Assembly (NCBI GenBank): GCA_949825025.1
Contig: OX463780.1
Location: 22,956,229-23,020,228 of the forward strand
Reading direction: 5' to 3'
Source of the DNA: Siphlonurus alternatus
Taxonomy: Eukaryota > Arthropoda > Insecta > Ephemeroptera > Siphlonuridae
DNA length: 64,000 nt
Shown one piece after another: positions 1 to 13,039 of the stretch. Under the pieces are notes generated by a model. It saw only the letters and a program-made list of their open reading frames with translations, was not told the DNA's origin and did not search any database. How positions within the stretch are numbered: position 1 is the stretch's first letter; each line of letters opens with the position of its first letter. Made by a program: the position numbers and the translations under genes.

Positions 1-596
1 TATATTTTTGAATGAGATTTGTGTGAACATATGACCTATTACAGGTGCTTAATTTGATATGTAAAACCTGAGGTCCTCAATACTGAATGTGTTCTTTGTG
101 GTAATCATGCCTCCCGTTTTCTACGATCCTGACAACAATGGTGCTCGCCTGACGACAGTGGAATACAGAAGTGACTTGGCCGTGACGAGGACGGGCATCC
201 ATCATCTCGGTGCCGGCGATGCGACGCCTCGTTCTGCCGCAAGATGGATCAGGAGACGCCTCGCGAGGAGCAAGATGGATAAGCCGCCCACACACAGCTT
301 TGTAATCGTCCCCACTCCGCCGCTCTGTCTTCACTTGTTCATGCTCTTGTCAGAATCCGTGCCCTCAATCAATCATTCTCGTTCTTCTTTTTAAGATGTT
401 TCACAAAACTGAAATCTTCAACTTAATAAACTTGATATTGTTTTTATTTAATTATTTTCAAGTACTATTTTGTACTACAGCAGTGCATGAAATCTGACGA
501 AACTTGATTGTAATAAATCCCTGAAATCCTGCGTGACAATCCCTAAGCACGGACATGTAACGTTTTTACTCTCCCCATTTATGAATACATTAATTG
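1..596. other. AT-rich DNA with a GC-rich island (about 107-330)
   Basis: The island is CpG-rich and open on both strands: a plus frame at 89-394 and a minus frame at 77-334. Neither peptide resembles a family I know, and simultaneous openness on both strands is expected by chance in a GC-richer patch. The rest is AT-rich with no recognisable signal. It could be an unrecognised exon or a conserved non-coding element. Confidence 0.3.
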
Positions 597-927
597 AATG
601 GACAACATACACAAAAAAAATTATTGCAGAAATGAATAGAGGGTACCAAATTATGCTACTCTGAATTTTTTCAGATTTCTTTGAGACCCGGAACTATTTT
701 TAAACAATTATTGAAAGTCCTGTGATTTCAGTTGGCACCCCTGCAGCCTTAATAAAAAGGATAGAGACTGGACGCCTATTGACGCCTCCAGGGGGCGTGG
801 CCGCACTTTCAATAATTATTTAAAAATAGTTCTGGGTCTCAAAAAAATCTGAACAAATTCAGAGTAGCATAATTTGGTACCCTCTATTCATTTCTGCAAT
901 AAATTTTTTTCATGTATGTTGTCCATT
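597..927. mobile_element. Foldback MITE with about 122-bp inverted arms
   Basis: The left arm (597-718) and right arm (805-927) are inverted copies at roughly 94% identity by eye. Both carry the same landmarks in mirror order: a terminal TGGACAACATAC, then GAATAGAGGGTACC, then GCTACTCTGAATTT. The 86-bp centre (719-804) is GC-richer and contains GACGCC twice. No reading frame is present, so it would be non-autonomous. I could not find a convincing target-site duplication, so the superfamily is open and the exact ends may be off by a few bases. Confidence 0.75.
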
Positions 928-2360
928 ATCGTACAAAAATGTCAAGATCGTTGCATCATAAAAAGGCAAATAAATTTAGCTATTGAAAAATAGTAAATGT
1001 AGTAATAGTTTTAAACATATTATAGAACTGAATTTAGTAGCCAATTTTTCAATAAAATTCATTATTTTGATCAAATCAAAAGGGATATTTTTGCATTGAA
1101 TTTAGTCTTATCTTGAAACATGCATACTGATTTCGGATAATTCTAACTTTTTTCAAAGTAGAATTAAACAAAAATTTGCTATACATAATAATTATTATAC
1201 ACATCATGCATATAGTATTATAAGAAATAAGAAAATGATTTTAAATTGAAGTGATACCGCTTTTTATTATAAATTTATTTTCAAGATTCTCTTATATATA
1301 GATTTGATGGAGATGATATGATATTCGGATAAGAGGTTTATGCTACTAGAATTTTTATTATTTTGAGATGAATAATAAAAAATCTCTTAGAAGTTTTCTT
1401 TTTTAATTTGTGAACATTGGCGTTTGCAGCAGGCAGCTTCATTGATATGCCGGCCCTACCCAGCGGGCCCCGCGTGTTTGCGCTGAGGGCGGAGAAAGAA
1501 GCAAACTCGATGCAGATTTTGTATTTTAAGAAGTTCTTTACTCGTATAAAAAAAGAAGTGAGAGGGAGAGTATACATACAAAAAATATCTTGAGAGATGG
1601 CAGACTTTTGAAATGATGAATAGCCTTTACTATAAATATTTTTTATTCCATATTTGTGAGAAAAAAAAACGAGGAAGCTTGTCGTAAAACTAGAATCCGA
1701 TTTCATTTCTGTTTTCTTTTGTAGTTGTATTTTCTATTATGTATTTTTTTTCTTTGCAAATACATTCAATATAGTTTTGTGTATCAAAAAGTTTTAAAAA
1801 TATAAATATAATGCATAAAATATACAGTTTTTTAATACCTTTGTTATCTGATATAAACGGGTGGTCTGTAATTGCCTATAGTACCGATAATGATCATCCT
1901 CCAAATCATTTGATATACAAAAATATATATATAAAAAAAAGTTCTATTTTTTTTTTTTTTTTTTACACTCAAACGATTGTCTTTTCAGTTGAATAGTTTC
2001 ACAATATTCTATATAAACAAAAAAAAAAAAACAAAAAAAAAACAATCGGAAAGTTTATTTTTTTAAATTATTCTTGTTTGTTTTTTTATTTCAATCGTTT
2101 GAATTTTTTATTTGTAACCTTTCTATCCTTTTTTTTTTGTATCTATATGTGACTGTCAATTGTTTACACATGCAAAGTGAACACTACTTGCTAATATTTG
2201 TTTGTCTCGAAACATTTGAACATCGATTCTATGGGCCAGCAGCTATAGCATCAGCATCTAGTGATGTGTGTTGGAAACGTGTACAACTGCTACTGCCGTC
2301 ACAAAACGCCCGTGTGTGGCGCTTGCTACCTCACTCACTGCATCTCATTTACATAGTTTA
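928..2360. other. AT-rich DNA with two GC patches and an A/T homopolymer zone
   Basis: There is a short GC-rich patch at 1430-1500 and another at 2225-2345. Between them, 1936-2140 is dominated by long A and T runs. It contains an 11-bp inverted repeat, TCAAACGATTG at 1969-1979 and its complement at 2092-2102, bracketing A-rich DNA. Open frames here (for example 1338-1706 minus, 2074-2361 plus) are low-complexity and unrecognised. I see no gene. Confidence 0.4.
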
Positions 2361-4282
2361 ACGTACATTAGAATACATTAAGCCAATTAGAGAGAGAAAC
2401 ACACATACTGGATGTTGATGATTCTCCCACTCACTCTCTGAAATACTCGTTTTCTCTCTTCTATATATCAACTTGTGTTACTGATGCACGAATTTTCTCT
2501 ATAATATAATATTTTATTATTGTTATCATACTGTTTCAATATCAAATGATGTGCGGATATTTTCTTTACATAAATAATGTTATCATGCTAAAATAATATA
2601 TATAAATATATTTTCTCATTAACATAGTTCGCTACGAAGATAACAGCAATACATTGATTGAAATGTAATTCATAGACACGTACAGGTACGTAATGTATAC
2701 TGAAAGTGTAAATATACATTATATTATAATTATTACTGATGTTTATGTAATTATAATTAATAATTATTTTAATTTGCATTCATAATATTGAAATCAGTGT
2801 ATTTTATTGCTATTTCTATTAATTTGTGGATGATTCTAAAATATATGTAATGAATAGCAATTATGAAGCTTAGAAATTTGCTTAAAAATTGATTATATTT
2901 AAATATTAAATTTGTAACGAAACAATTAAATAAATATATTAGAAGTAAATAATCATGTTTCCTTAAATATTTATTTACAAAATTGAATATTTATTATATT
3001 TAAATGTTAAATTTGCAATGAAATATAATTTTAATCAAGCAAATTTGGTATGAAAAATTGAATTTAAAATCACTTAAAACTTTCAATAACACACATTTTA
3101 TTATTAAATAAATTAATTTTAATAATACACATCATTTATGCAAAAATTCCTCCCTTCTTACATTTCTTAATATATTTCTTCTTATAATACTTTCCTTTCA
3201 AATAATATAAAGAGCTTCTAACTTTTTTTTAAATATTTTCTTGACATCATAATTCGTTCTACTAATATTGAAAAGTTTTCTTCAAAGTCTGGTGTAAAAA
3301 GATTTGACTGTGCATGATGCTCTAGGCTGCTGCAGATGAAATTGAAGCGTATAGCATTTAAAGCTTGCATCATCATCACAAGCAACTTGGTGAGTATGAA
3401 GGAGAAGCTTGGGGGGCAAACTTTGAGACGGAAGTTAGTAATAACTGCTGCTGCCTGCTGATGCTATAAGACGCGCTCAGGTATGAAAGCGAATGGTAAT
3501 TTATTCACGCTGCCGAAATAATAACAGCAGCCAGCACAGCCGTGCCACCAACCACCACCACAACTGGGTGCCTTTTCTTCTTCACTATTTTAGCCATCTA
3601 AGCTTTTATATCTGACCTTAGAAACCATCATTTTATCATTAGTGACACAACCATAATAGAATTTTATTATTTTATCTTATAATGTTTCATTGTTCTAAAA
3701 ATGTATAGAAAATTTTGTTTTATAACGTTTAAAATAATTTATTTTATAGATTGTCATGATATATATTTTAATATTTAATAATTAGACAAATTTAAATTGA
3801 TATTTATTAAACTTGTTACTAATTAGTTGTATTAATGATTAAATATTTTGTAAGCTTTGTTATTGACTTGCTATTATAAATTATAATTATTATATATTAT
3901 TAATTCCTTTATTGATAATATGTGAGAAGAAGAGACTGCTATTCAAATACCGACGTAAAAAGAGTCATGAAAAAATCCTGAGCATTAAAAAAATCATGTA
4001 TTAATTAAAAGAAACAATTCTTGTTCATGCTACCTTGACTGCAATGAAATTTATTTATTAGAAATTGTCAATTCTTTGGATTTCATTAGGCACTCCTCTC
4101 TCCAATATCATGCGTATCTAAATGTAATTTCCAGTCTTTGGAGAAAATAAAAAGTTCCTAATCCTCCCCAGTCCTCATTACAACAGACTCGAGTGTTTCC
4201 ATAATTTTTTCTTACTTAGCGATTCTCTTTGCCAAGCGAGCAGGAGAGTTAATTCGTTCCATAAATTTTCTTCCTAGCTCGC

Positions 4283-4286
<4 letters not shown>
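2361..4286. other. AT-rich spacer with GC island at about 3315-3590
   Basis: 2361-3300 is AT-rich with nothing recognisable. The island at 3315-3590 is rich in CTG/CAG and CCA trinucleotides (for example CTGCTGCTGCC near 3447 and CCACCACCA near 3550). From 3590 to 4286 the DNA is AT-rich again. No exon or RNA gene was identified. Confidence 0.4.

Positions 4287-4325
<39 letters not shown>
4287..4325. repeat. (TC)n microsatellite
   Basis: An uninterrupted TC dinucleotide run of about 39 bp. Confidence 0.95.
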
Positions 4326-4330
<5 letters not shown>

Positions 4331-5430
4331 CTCCATTGATTGAGACGCTATGCTCGTTTACATGTTTTAAAAAAGTCGACAAAATTAAGATGAAAAACTT
4401 TTTTCTTTAACTTTTTTAGTAAAGAAATTTACTTAAAAAAACAAACTTCCCTCTGAAATTGTGACGTCCACCCTCTTTTTTTATCAACTTCTCTGTTAGT
4501 CAGTTTCTAATTCCATGTAGACTTTTCAAGGGTCTTTCACTCATAATTTCACCGTTATCACTACTAAGAACCTGGAACTTTACTTTCAGCATTACGACAA
4601 AATAAGATAACAATGCATTGCGATGGTAAACAAGTAAAGCTAAAGAAATAAAATAAAATTAGAGTATTTAAAAAAAAATCCGAGGGTTTTCTACATACAT
4701 TTTTTTTTTTTTTTTTTTTTTTTTTTAAGTACAGTATAAACCTATTTTTGAAAGTTGCTGTGCATTGTAGTTTATATTTTAAGTGCATATGCTAGAGTTT
4801 TCTGTTTTCAGTTTTATACTGTATAGTTGTACACTGTATTGGATTCTATAAACAAATAACTTTATTTTTAATAAAATATTTTAAACACTTTTTAATGCCA
4901 GTTAAAAAAATGGTAAAGTGTATATTGAATATAGTAGTGTTTAATTACCGAATTACGTGGCATGCAATAATAAACACTGCAGTGCACCAACATGATGCAT
5001 TTTTTTTTTCGAAAAAAGAACGTATTAAAAAACAAACAGGGATATTTGATTATATATTCGATCTTGAATAAATGAATGAAAAAAAGTCTTGTGTCAATTT
5101 GCTATAAAGGACACATCTTGTCTACACGCCTTGTAGGCATGCACCCAGTGCTGCATCTATCATTCAACTTTTTTTTTTTTTTTACCAATGCAAGGATGTA
5201 GAACTAGTTGCATACTCACAAGGCGTAGAAGCTAATAAGGCATTTTATCATTTTTTAAGTGTACTTTAGAGCAATATACAAAAATCATCAGTTATATCCA
5301 AGTGACTGGTTGAGGGATTAGTTTCGCTGTCACCCGCGACAGGCGCTGCTGTCGCCTCTATCAAAAGCACATGACATCTCAATATGATGAATGTATTCCA
5401 GGTGGTCGTGTTATTAATTTCTACGATATT
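4326..5430. other. AT-rich spacer with a 27-bp poly(T) tract
   Basis: A T homopolymer occupies about 4700-4726. It could be the tail of a retroposed sequence, but no body was recognised beside it. A short GC-richer patch (GCTGTCACCCGCGACAGGCG) lies near 5329. Nothing else is recognisable. Confidence 0.4.
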
Positions 5431-5660
5431 AGCGGATTCACATGGCGATTTTTATCAAGCGATTTGAAGCAAATAATGCGCACGTGCTGTAGCATCCACT
5501 GGCGGTCATATTTGGCAATTAAAAATTAGAATCGATTATAATCGATAATTAAAGCGATATTCGCTGCCGCAACCTGACGAATTCTCTCACCGCATAGGAT
5601 TTCACAGCTTTTGCGTCAAAATCGCGTCGCATCGTCGTTGTTGCCATGTGAATCCGCCTT
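5431..5660. mobile_element. Small terminal-inverted-repeat element (MITE), class uncertain
   Basis: The left end reads AGCGGATTCACATGGC (from 5431). The right end, reverse-complemented, reads AGGCGGATTCACATGGC (ending about 5659). This gives a 15-bp perfect core in the terminal inverted repeats. CGATTTT-type motifs follow inside each end. TTA occurs directly outside both ends, which would fit PIF/Harbinger (TWA duplications), but the junction has an indel, so this is tentative. It is about 230 bp with no coding capacity. Confidence 0.6.
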
Positions 5661-8600
5661 TAAGCACGACTAATTTCCTGGCAGATACATATTAATGAAC
5701 GATTTAATAAACATGTAATATTAAATTTATAGACAGTAATACAGTAATACAATTATAAATTGTTTATTCTGATTCAAACATTTTTAAAATATGTTGTCAA
5801 CTTATTATAGTATAAAAACTATTTTTAAAAACATGTAATAGTCAATTAAAAAGTATATTTTTTTATAAAAATCTACATATAAAATGTTTTTAAACGGTTA
5901 TACGAGACCTACATAGTAAAAAAAAATAGAAGAAAATGCATTTAAAAAGTAGTAAATTTGTGTAAGAAAAGTTTTTGCCATAACAATAACATTGCACTTT
6001 ATTTAACATAGTGGTAGTTTTGTTCCTCCTTCAATTTAGTCCTTGGAAAAACGTGCCCTGACTTCATGAATCTAAAGTATTCTTAAGTGGACGCTTTTTT
6101 GTCTGCAAACGTTTTGATAGTAATTTTATAAATTAGCACCAAGTAATATTTGTGCCACTGGGGTTCTTTTTTTTCTCACCTTTGTAAAAATTTACCTTAC
6201 TTGCTAAAATTACTCTTTAAACTTGATTAAATGGTATTAATTTCTTATATTATTAAGAAAAATTCTGATCAATATATGTTAGATGTATAACATATAATAT
6301 TATTTAGCTTGAAGCATTAATTTGTGTTAACAACAAAATAAAATTTTACTTCATATTAAACTTTTGTGGAACTTGCTATAAATGGTTATTATTATTATTA
6401 CAAGCATCTGTAAAAGTGGGTGCAAAAGAACTTTAAAATGAGAATTTCCCCCCTTCTTTTTTTTTTTTTTCATTTCCATTCGTTCTTCTTACAGCAAAGT
6501 CTTAAAAACTAAGAGCAGACAATGATCTTTTAAAAAACATCACCACTCTTATAAAATACTCTGAAGACTTTTTTTTACTTCTCTCTCCTTTTTTTTTTTT
6601 TTTTTTTTTTTGTCGCTCCGACACAACCCCTTGATGTCTTAAGAAAAGACTTTTTAGACTCGATTTGCATAGTCAACGAACAGACACACTTCTGCACACA
6701 CATAAAAAAGTAAAAAAAAAAGAAAAGTTTTTTCTGTTGGCTTGCCGCGTATTTTGTTTGATTAGAGCGGGGGAGCTGTTACGACTGCGATAACATGGCC
6801 GCGGGATTAAAAACTGCGACGCCACTTCATTGCTTCAACATCTTCTAAAAAAATATCATCCCCTATAACGAGGAGAAAATATTCAAACATTTAGATCAGA
6901 GTACAATTTTATTATTCGTATTATACATGGTAGTACTTTTTTTAATATTCATATATATTGTGATTAATTCAAAAAATTATATTTGAAGCAATATTATACG
7001 TTAAATATTATTTCAATTTTTACCACATATTATACACTAACAAGCAGTTTTGTTGCATTAACTGCGTAATTGAATTTTGATAGAAAAATAATTTAAAAAA
7101 ATAATAATATTGTCATATTTTTCTGAGGAAATGATTTTTAAAGAATATTTTTTTAAATTATGGACACTGTTATTGCATCATGTCATTGGTACTATTCTGG
7201 TATTCTGCAATAACAATATATTATAGAAAAATCGTTTAGTAGTAATAATTAAATTAAATCAATACAGATTTTTATTTTCTATTAATCAAGTGATAAGAAA
7301 TGATTTTTATACTAGAATAAAATTAAAATAGATCCTTTTTTTCCTCGAGTTAATTTAAGTGTGAAATCTCAGTGGCGTGTTTATTTTATAATATTTTGAT
7401 GTTATCATTGTGATAATCTAAAATGCTCTAAATGTAATACCATGCTGGTAAATAATACTGAGACTTTTGCATTTTCACAAGTCAATTCATTTCAGTTTCA
7501 TATCTATAGAAGTAAAGCAATTAGTTAAAATTTTCGTGTATTCTAAATTCATCTCTATAAGAAAAATAAAATAGCCATGCTACCAAACAGTCAATTAGAA
7601 GATAACTTAAAAAAAGAAAAAAAAGACGTTGAGAATATTTTTCTTCCTCCTTTTTTTAAAGATTGTAATTAATATAATTATAGCTTTGATAAGAGAAGGA
7701 AATAATTTTTTATTCAGAAATTCCTCACAGTTATAAGATAACAGAAAAACAATGACAATGGAATTAATTAAATTAAACTTGTCATTTTTTATAATAATTA
7801 AAAAATCCTTATTTTTTTAATACAATTTTAAGGTTTTTAAATCTTGATTAGATAAATATTTATTTAAAAGAGATTTTTAAAGATTAAGCATTAAAAAATT
7901 AGTTCAAAGAATATAATATAATAATTATATACTATTTTATATAAAGTTACGCCTCTTTTTAATGAGATGCTAATAAAATTAGTTGTTTTATTATTATTAT
8001 TAAATGGTAATGAATAAAAATTTGTGTATGTATCGTACAGTTTTATATACTTTCACTGTAATGGTTAACATTGACCCCCCCCCCCCTCGAGACAAACTTA
8101 TCGTAGACATTAGCGCGGCAATGTGCGTACTTTACTCCGCCAAGCGATGTGAAATATTGTCAGACAAGAGTAATGCGTTGGCAGGAAGCTTGCTGTTTTA
8201 ATCCCCGCCAATGTTTTAGTACAGATAAAATAAAAAAAAATAAAAAGAACGAGAAGTTTTCCCTAACAAAATTCCCGTAAAACACGAGGGTAGTAATATA
8301 AAAATTAGCTTTGCATATATATTTTTTTTGTTTCAAAAATATAAAAAAGAATACTTATTTTATATGTTGTTATAAATTTGTTGAAAGTTAATAATAATGT
8401 TGCCAGCAAAATAAGGGGTGAATAAAAAGTGAGTGAATATTATTTGTCTAAAACACTGCAGTTTATTGTAAATTCGTATATAATGTATATAAAATTATAT
8501 TTTATTCAATAATATAGAATAATAATGGATAAAATGTGTTTTGATTCTTTTCCCCCCATTCTTTTATATTTTCCAGATTTAAATTTAGAATTCAATTTCA

Positions 8601-8973
8601 CGATTCTGTCATCATTAAAGGTACATAAAACTATTCAAATTGATGAAATCACAGGCATGTATTTAGTTTTCATCATCTTTAAAATTTATAATATACATAC
8701 TATATATTTAAAAAAAAAAATAATTAAAAATTTTATAAACTCTTAATTATATACATATAATTTAAAATATTTCCTAAATTAAGAAAGACTGAAAACATAA
8801 TCAGAATAACAGAATTTTGTGCTCTTTGCAACAGAGAAATAAAAATGCATTTTATAGCAAGTCAATTTAGTTATAATAAAAAGAAACATAAATATAGGTA
8901 GATTCTGGCATTACTATTTCTCTCACATCTATATTAATAATATTATTAATAAACCATATAATATTATTAATAT
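5661..8973. other. AT-rich DNA with homopolymer runs and small GC patches
   Basis: Contains a poly(T) tract of about 23 bp (6589-6611), a GC patch at about 6740-6840, and a C13-14 run near 8072-8085 followed by a GC-richer patch to about 8210. The open frames at 8004-8201 and 8525-8746 (plus) are unrecognised, and the first reads through the poly(C). No gene is supported. Confidence 0.4.
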
Positions 8974-9004
8974 CAAGGAATTGAGATAATATCTCAATTC
9001 CTTG
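8974..9004. repeat. Perfect short hairpin palindrome
   Basis: Arms CAAGGAATTGAGAT and its exact complement are separated by AAT, giving a 14-bp perfect stem with a 3-nt loop in AT-rich DNA. It could be a remnant of a MITE end or a chance palindrome; nothing around it indicates a transcript. Confidence 0.7.
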
Positions 9005-9160
9005 TTAATATGCTCAAAATATAACAAATGTGTATTTAAAAAAAAATGTTGTAGCAAATTCAATAAATCATAATATAAAAGCTTAAAGTCTCTTCTAATA
9101 ATTTTCTACAGTCGAAATTGACTTAAATTTGTCATTCAACTTTGAGACACCTTAAAGCAC

Positions 9161-9284
9161 CTTGCACGGTAATTAGTAGGTGATGATAACAGCTGGTGAC
9201 CGCTAGCTCAATAATATCCTGATGACTAATCTCGTGTGGAATCGCACCAACAACAGCTGATGTAGGGGGTGATTCCAAACCAAA
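9161..9284 (-). other. Weak candidate exon (unrecognised protein)
   Basis: On the minus strand a long polypyrimidine tract ending in TTTATTTCAG lies immediately before 9284, a good 3' splice site. It is followed by 124 nt that are open in only one frame. A possible but poor donor (CAAG/GTGCTT) lies at 9161/9160. The frame would read about 41 residues beginning FGLESPPTSAVVG and including HEISHQDIIELAV. I do not recognise the domain. The poly(T) context is common in this AT-rich DNA, so the acceptor may be chance, and no partner exons were found nearby. It may equally be another of the GC-rich islands. Confidence 0.2.
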
Positions 9285-9300
9285 CTGAAATAAAAAAAAA

Positions 9301-11555
9301 AGAACAAGTACGATAAAAAAAATATTTAACATCCATAACCCAGTCCCATACATTACCATATCATTAGCACGCTTTTCCTGCCAACCGCTATTACAACAGA
9401 ACGCCCCTATGTGTATAATATATCCAGCCCTACACTGATAAAAATTATAACAGCAAAATGCATAATTTAACTGAGGTTATATCAACACAGATAATGCTTT
9501 ATGCTGCAAGTATTGTTATATATCAGTTCACTACTTTGCCAAATATTAAACAAATGATTACGAGTATTTAATAACAAGTCTAATTTGTAATTTCACTTCT
9601 ACAAAATTAACTCCATTGTTATATTATTTGAAAACTTTTTTTTTCGTGTACACTTTATATTGTAAAAAAAAATATAATGCAGGGAGTGTTGCGTGTTTTG
9701 AAGGAGTTAAAAATGAAAAAATTTCATCGGCAAACAGGACTTCATCTGCCGATAATATTTCAGCACTTGGATATAATAAAATACAAAGTACGGTCTTGCT
9801 GTAATAATTCTATCAACCATCATATATTTGATGTTATCTTACATTATAAAATTATAAAAAACTTATATTAAATGTAACATAAAAAATGCGTTGTAAAAGT
9901 GATTCAGACTCCTTAAATTTTTTTTCATCGATCATAATTTTTTATGGTTGCATGTTTTGAATTTTTTTTATTATATTATATTTTTAATTATGTTGATAAA
10001 AATCCAAATGTAAACATATTAAGATGTAAAATGACATGCAAGAATTGAGTTTGTCAGCACCCCCCTCTGCGTCTTGATGCCTGCCATTATTGCATCAGTA
10101 TTGCGCCTAGAGATGGGGCATTATCGCGAGCATTTGCACCTCACCTTAACTGCCGGACCGTTAGACTGCATTAGTGGTACCCCTCTTGTAAGTGCAGCTG
10201 GAAGTCATTAAAATATTTAGAATTTATAGCATTCTTTATGAGAAAAGTTTAAAAAAAAAACGATTTATATTAATATTTATTTTATATCTTAATTTCACTC
10301 TAAATTTTTTTGATAAGTCATCATCACCAAGGAATTTATACTTATCTAGATTTGTTTTATATAAAAAATATTGGAGTACTTTTAGAATATTAAATATTAA
10401 TATTGAATTTCATGTGGTTTAGAGTTAATGCATATTTTTAATTTTTTTTAAAAACTGAATAACTATGGCACTATTTATTAAAATAACTATATATATATAG
10501 CCCTTGAACACTTATATTTATTTAATAGTTATATCTTTTAATTACATTCTTAAAGTGCTGAATTAAATTTTATGTTAAAAGCTTTCTTTAAAAAAAAAAA
10601 TACTAAAAACTAAAACAATACTATTTTTAGTATCATTTCAATATATTATATTAAATTCAATAATGTGCTATTTAAAACTTATAAAAAACAAAAGAATTTT
10701 TTTAATGATATCATTAAAACCTATATTATAATATAAACCTTGACATCTTCTCATATTATATATATAAACTGTTATATAGACTATAACATTAACGTTTATG
10801 ATGTTATATAGCAAGACCGCCGTCGTCGCGTGGTGGTTGTTGATCCTTAGTGTAGTTGGTTGTTTCTAAGGCCATTTCACCAGATTATCTGGTAACCACG
10901 CGGGCGTAGAATACTGAGTGACATCCCTCCTCTCTTCCCTAGAGCCCCTGTAAAGACGGCAACCAGCAGAGCCGTAAGCCCCGCGTCACCACACCGTGCG
11001 CCATATAACGTCGTCTCCGTGTGCTTTATGGACTGGTGCGTGTCGCACAGTAGTAAAGATTCAATGAGCTTGAAAATACACTAAGATATTTTATGATACT
11101 CTCCTTACTTCTTAGCTTTATACTTTATTATATAGAGAAAAATAAGATTTGAGGGTTTAAAAAAATATATTACATAATAATATATAAAGTATATTATTTT
11201 ATCATCAAATAGTAAGTGTAAAAATGTTCACTCTCTCATTGAAGTGTATGAAGTAGTAATTTTAGTAGAAAGTTTGAAAATGATCTGGAGGAATATTACC
11301 AGAAAACATAATCCAAGATCGAATTCACGCGTGGATCACAGGGGAAAAATGTATGCATTTTTAATATTACGCTAAAAAACACAATTGTTGTGACTTTTCA
11401 ATAATTTATTTTAAATTTTATGTCTGCAATAGTATGCAGTTTACTACAATCTTACGAAGTTCATGTTTATTTATTGCTAAATAGTAATTTTTTTTAAAAA
11501 AAAAGAGTTAATTATTTCGCGATAGTATGAACAGAAAAGATACAGTTTAAGTTTA

Positions 11556-11589
<34 letters not shown>

Positions 11590-12940
11590 CAGTATACAGT
11601 CCTATATAGGACCTATTTATATTCTCTGGTATGAATAATGAATGCGTAGCATAATTATATAAATTTAATAACAATTATTTACACACTATCAGACTGAATT
11701 AATTAAATTAGGGTAAACAAGTACTTCTTAAAAATACAAATATGTTGCATTTTTCAAAATTTATACCCATCTATGCTAGTACTAAATATATTTCTTTATA
11801 AATATAAAGAAACTAGCATCTGAAGAAATCATTGAAGTATACAGTATATTATTAACGTTTTATTGCACAATTCTGCTTATCCTATCAAAAGTATATGCTA
11901 TAAAATAAATATAAAAGCTGTATAATTTATTTCAACAAATCATTTAAAAGAATTACAATGTCTTAAACTGAGAAAAAGTTTTTTTTATAAATTTTATCTC
12001 CAGTTTCTTTTCTTCTACACTTTTTTTTTTCAAACTTTTGGTTTACGAACTTTTACTTGAGCAGTTTGTTTCCGTCTAAATTATTTTTTGTACTTATTTC
12101 CACTTCTCTGAGTTTTCTCTTCCTATGAGTTCCAAAAGCAGTCATCATACATTTTTTTCTTCTTTTTCTCATATTTTTTCTTTCCCCTACTCTCTCTCAC
12201 TGATATCATTATTTCCCGGCATCGTGTCGCAGTATTGCTGGTAATGACGCAGTGCCAGATAATAAGTCGGCATGAGCAGCCAAAAAGATACAATTTATAT
12301 TCTCCTTCTATATGTTTTTATATATTTTTCCACCCTCAGAAAATGTTTTTTTTTTTTCTTTGAGGATGAAGGATAGAGAAGGGAGGAGGAGGGCGGATGA
12401 TACGCACGCCAATATCCGTTATATTGCTCTTCTAACTTTGTTCAGTGGTTTTCTGCCTTTGACGGATATAGACACTTAGAAAGAAAATTCTCTAGTATGT
12501 TATATTACCTATCTGTTAAAAAATATAGATAGAGAAGAAGAAGCAATAGAGAAAGTAAGAGAGTGGAAAGAGATGGTAACTGTATATAAGGGTAGGTTTC
12601 TTATTGGTAGCCATCTTGAAGATTTATTCTCTTACTTCTGGTGCTGATGTTATTTTTTTTTATCTCATCTTGGCTGCAATATAAACCTCGCACCACCACA
12701 AGCGCACAGCAAACTCCTCCAACCGTAGTCTTATCCCTCACTATGTGGCCTATATCCTTTGCAAAATCCGCTGCAAAGCCTTTATACCTTTAGAGAAACA
12801 TTTTTTTTTTCCTTTTCTCTCTCTCTCTCTCTGATGTGCTGACTTACATTAAGTTCTAAAAAAAAACTGGCTAGGGTTTGAAGGAGGAAGAAAATAACTT
12901 ATGGATACTGATGACTCGCCACAATGAGGCAGTGAAACCC

Positions 12941-12944
<4 letters not shown>
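9301..12944. other. AT-rich DNA with GC islands at about 10055-10195, 10805-11060 and 12215-12420
   Basis: Two short overlapping plus-strand frames (9616-9804 and 9677-9871) lie in a moderately AT-rich patch; neither peptide is recognisable. The island at 10805-11060 is CpG-rich (GACCGCCGTCGTCGCG, then CCACGCGGGCG, then ACGTCGTCTCCGTG). A (TA)n run is at about 11563-11589. The island at 12215-12420 ends in a purine-rich stretch. None has convincing exon boundaries. Confidence 0.35.

Positions 12945-13037
<93 letters not shown>
12945..13037. repeat. (GA)n microsatellite, about 92 bp
   Basis: An uninterrupted GA dinucleotide run. Frames crossing it on both strands (poly-Arg/Glu or poly-Ser/Leu) are artefacts of the repeat. 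Confidence 0.97.

Positions 13038-13039
<2 letters not shown>

Noticed and set aside
9616..9871. Two overlapping plus-strand small proteins
   Set aside because: Two different frames are open over the same DNA, neither peptide is recognisable, and there is no promoter or splice evidence.
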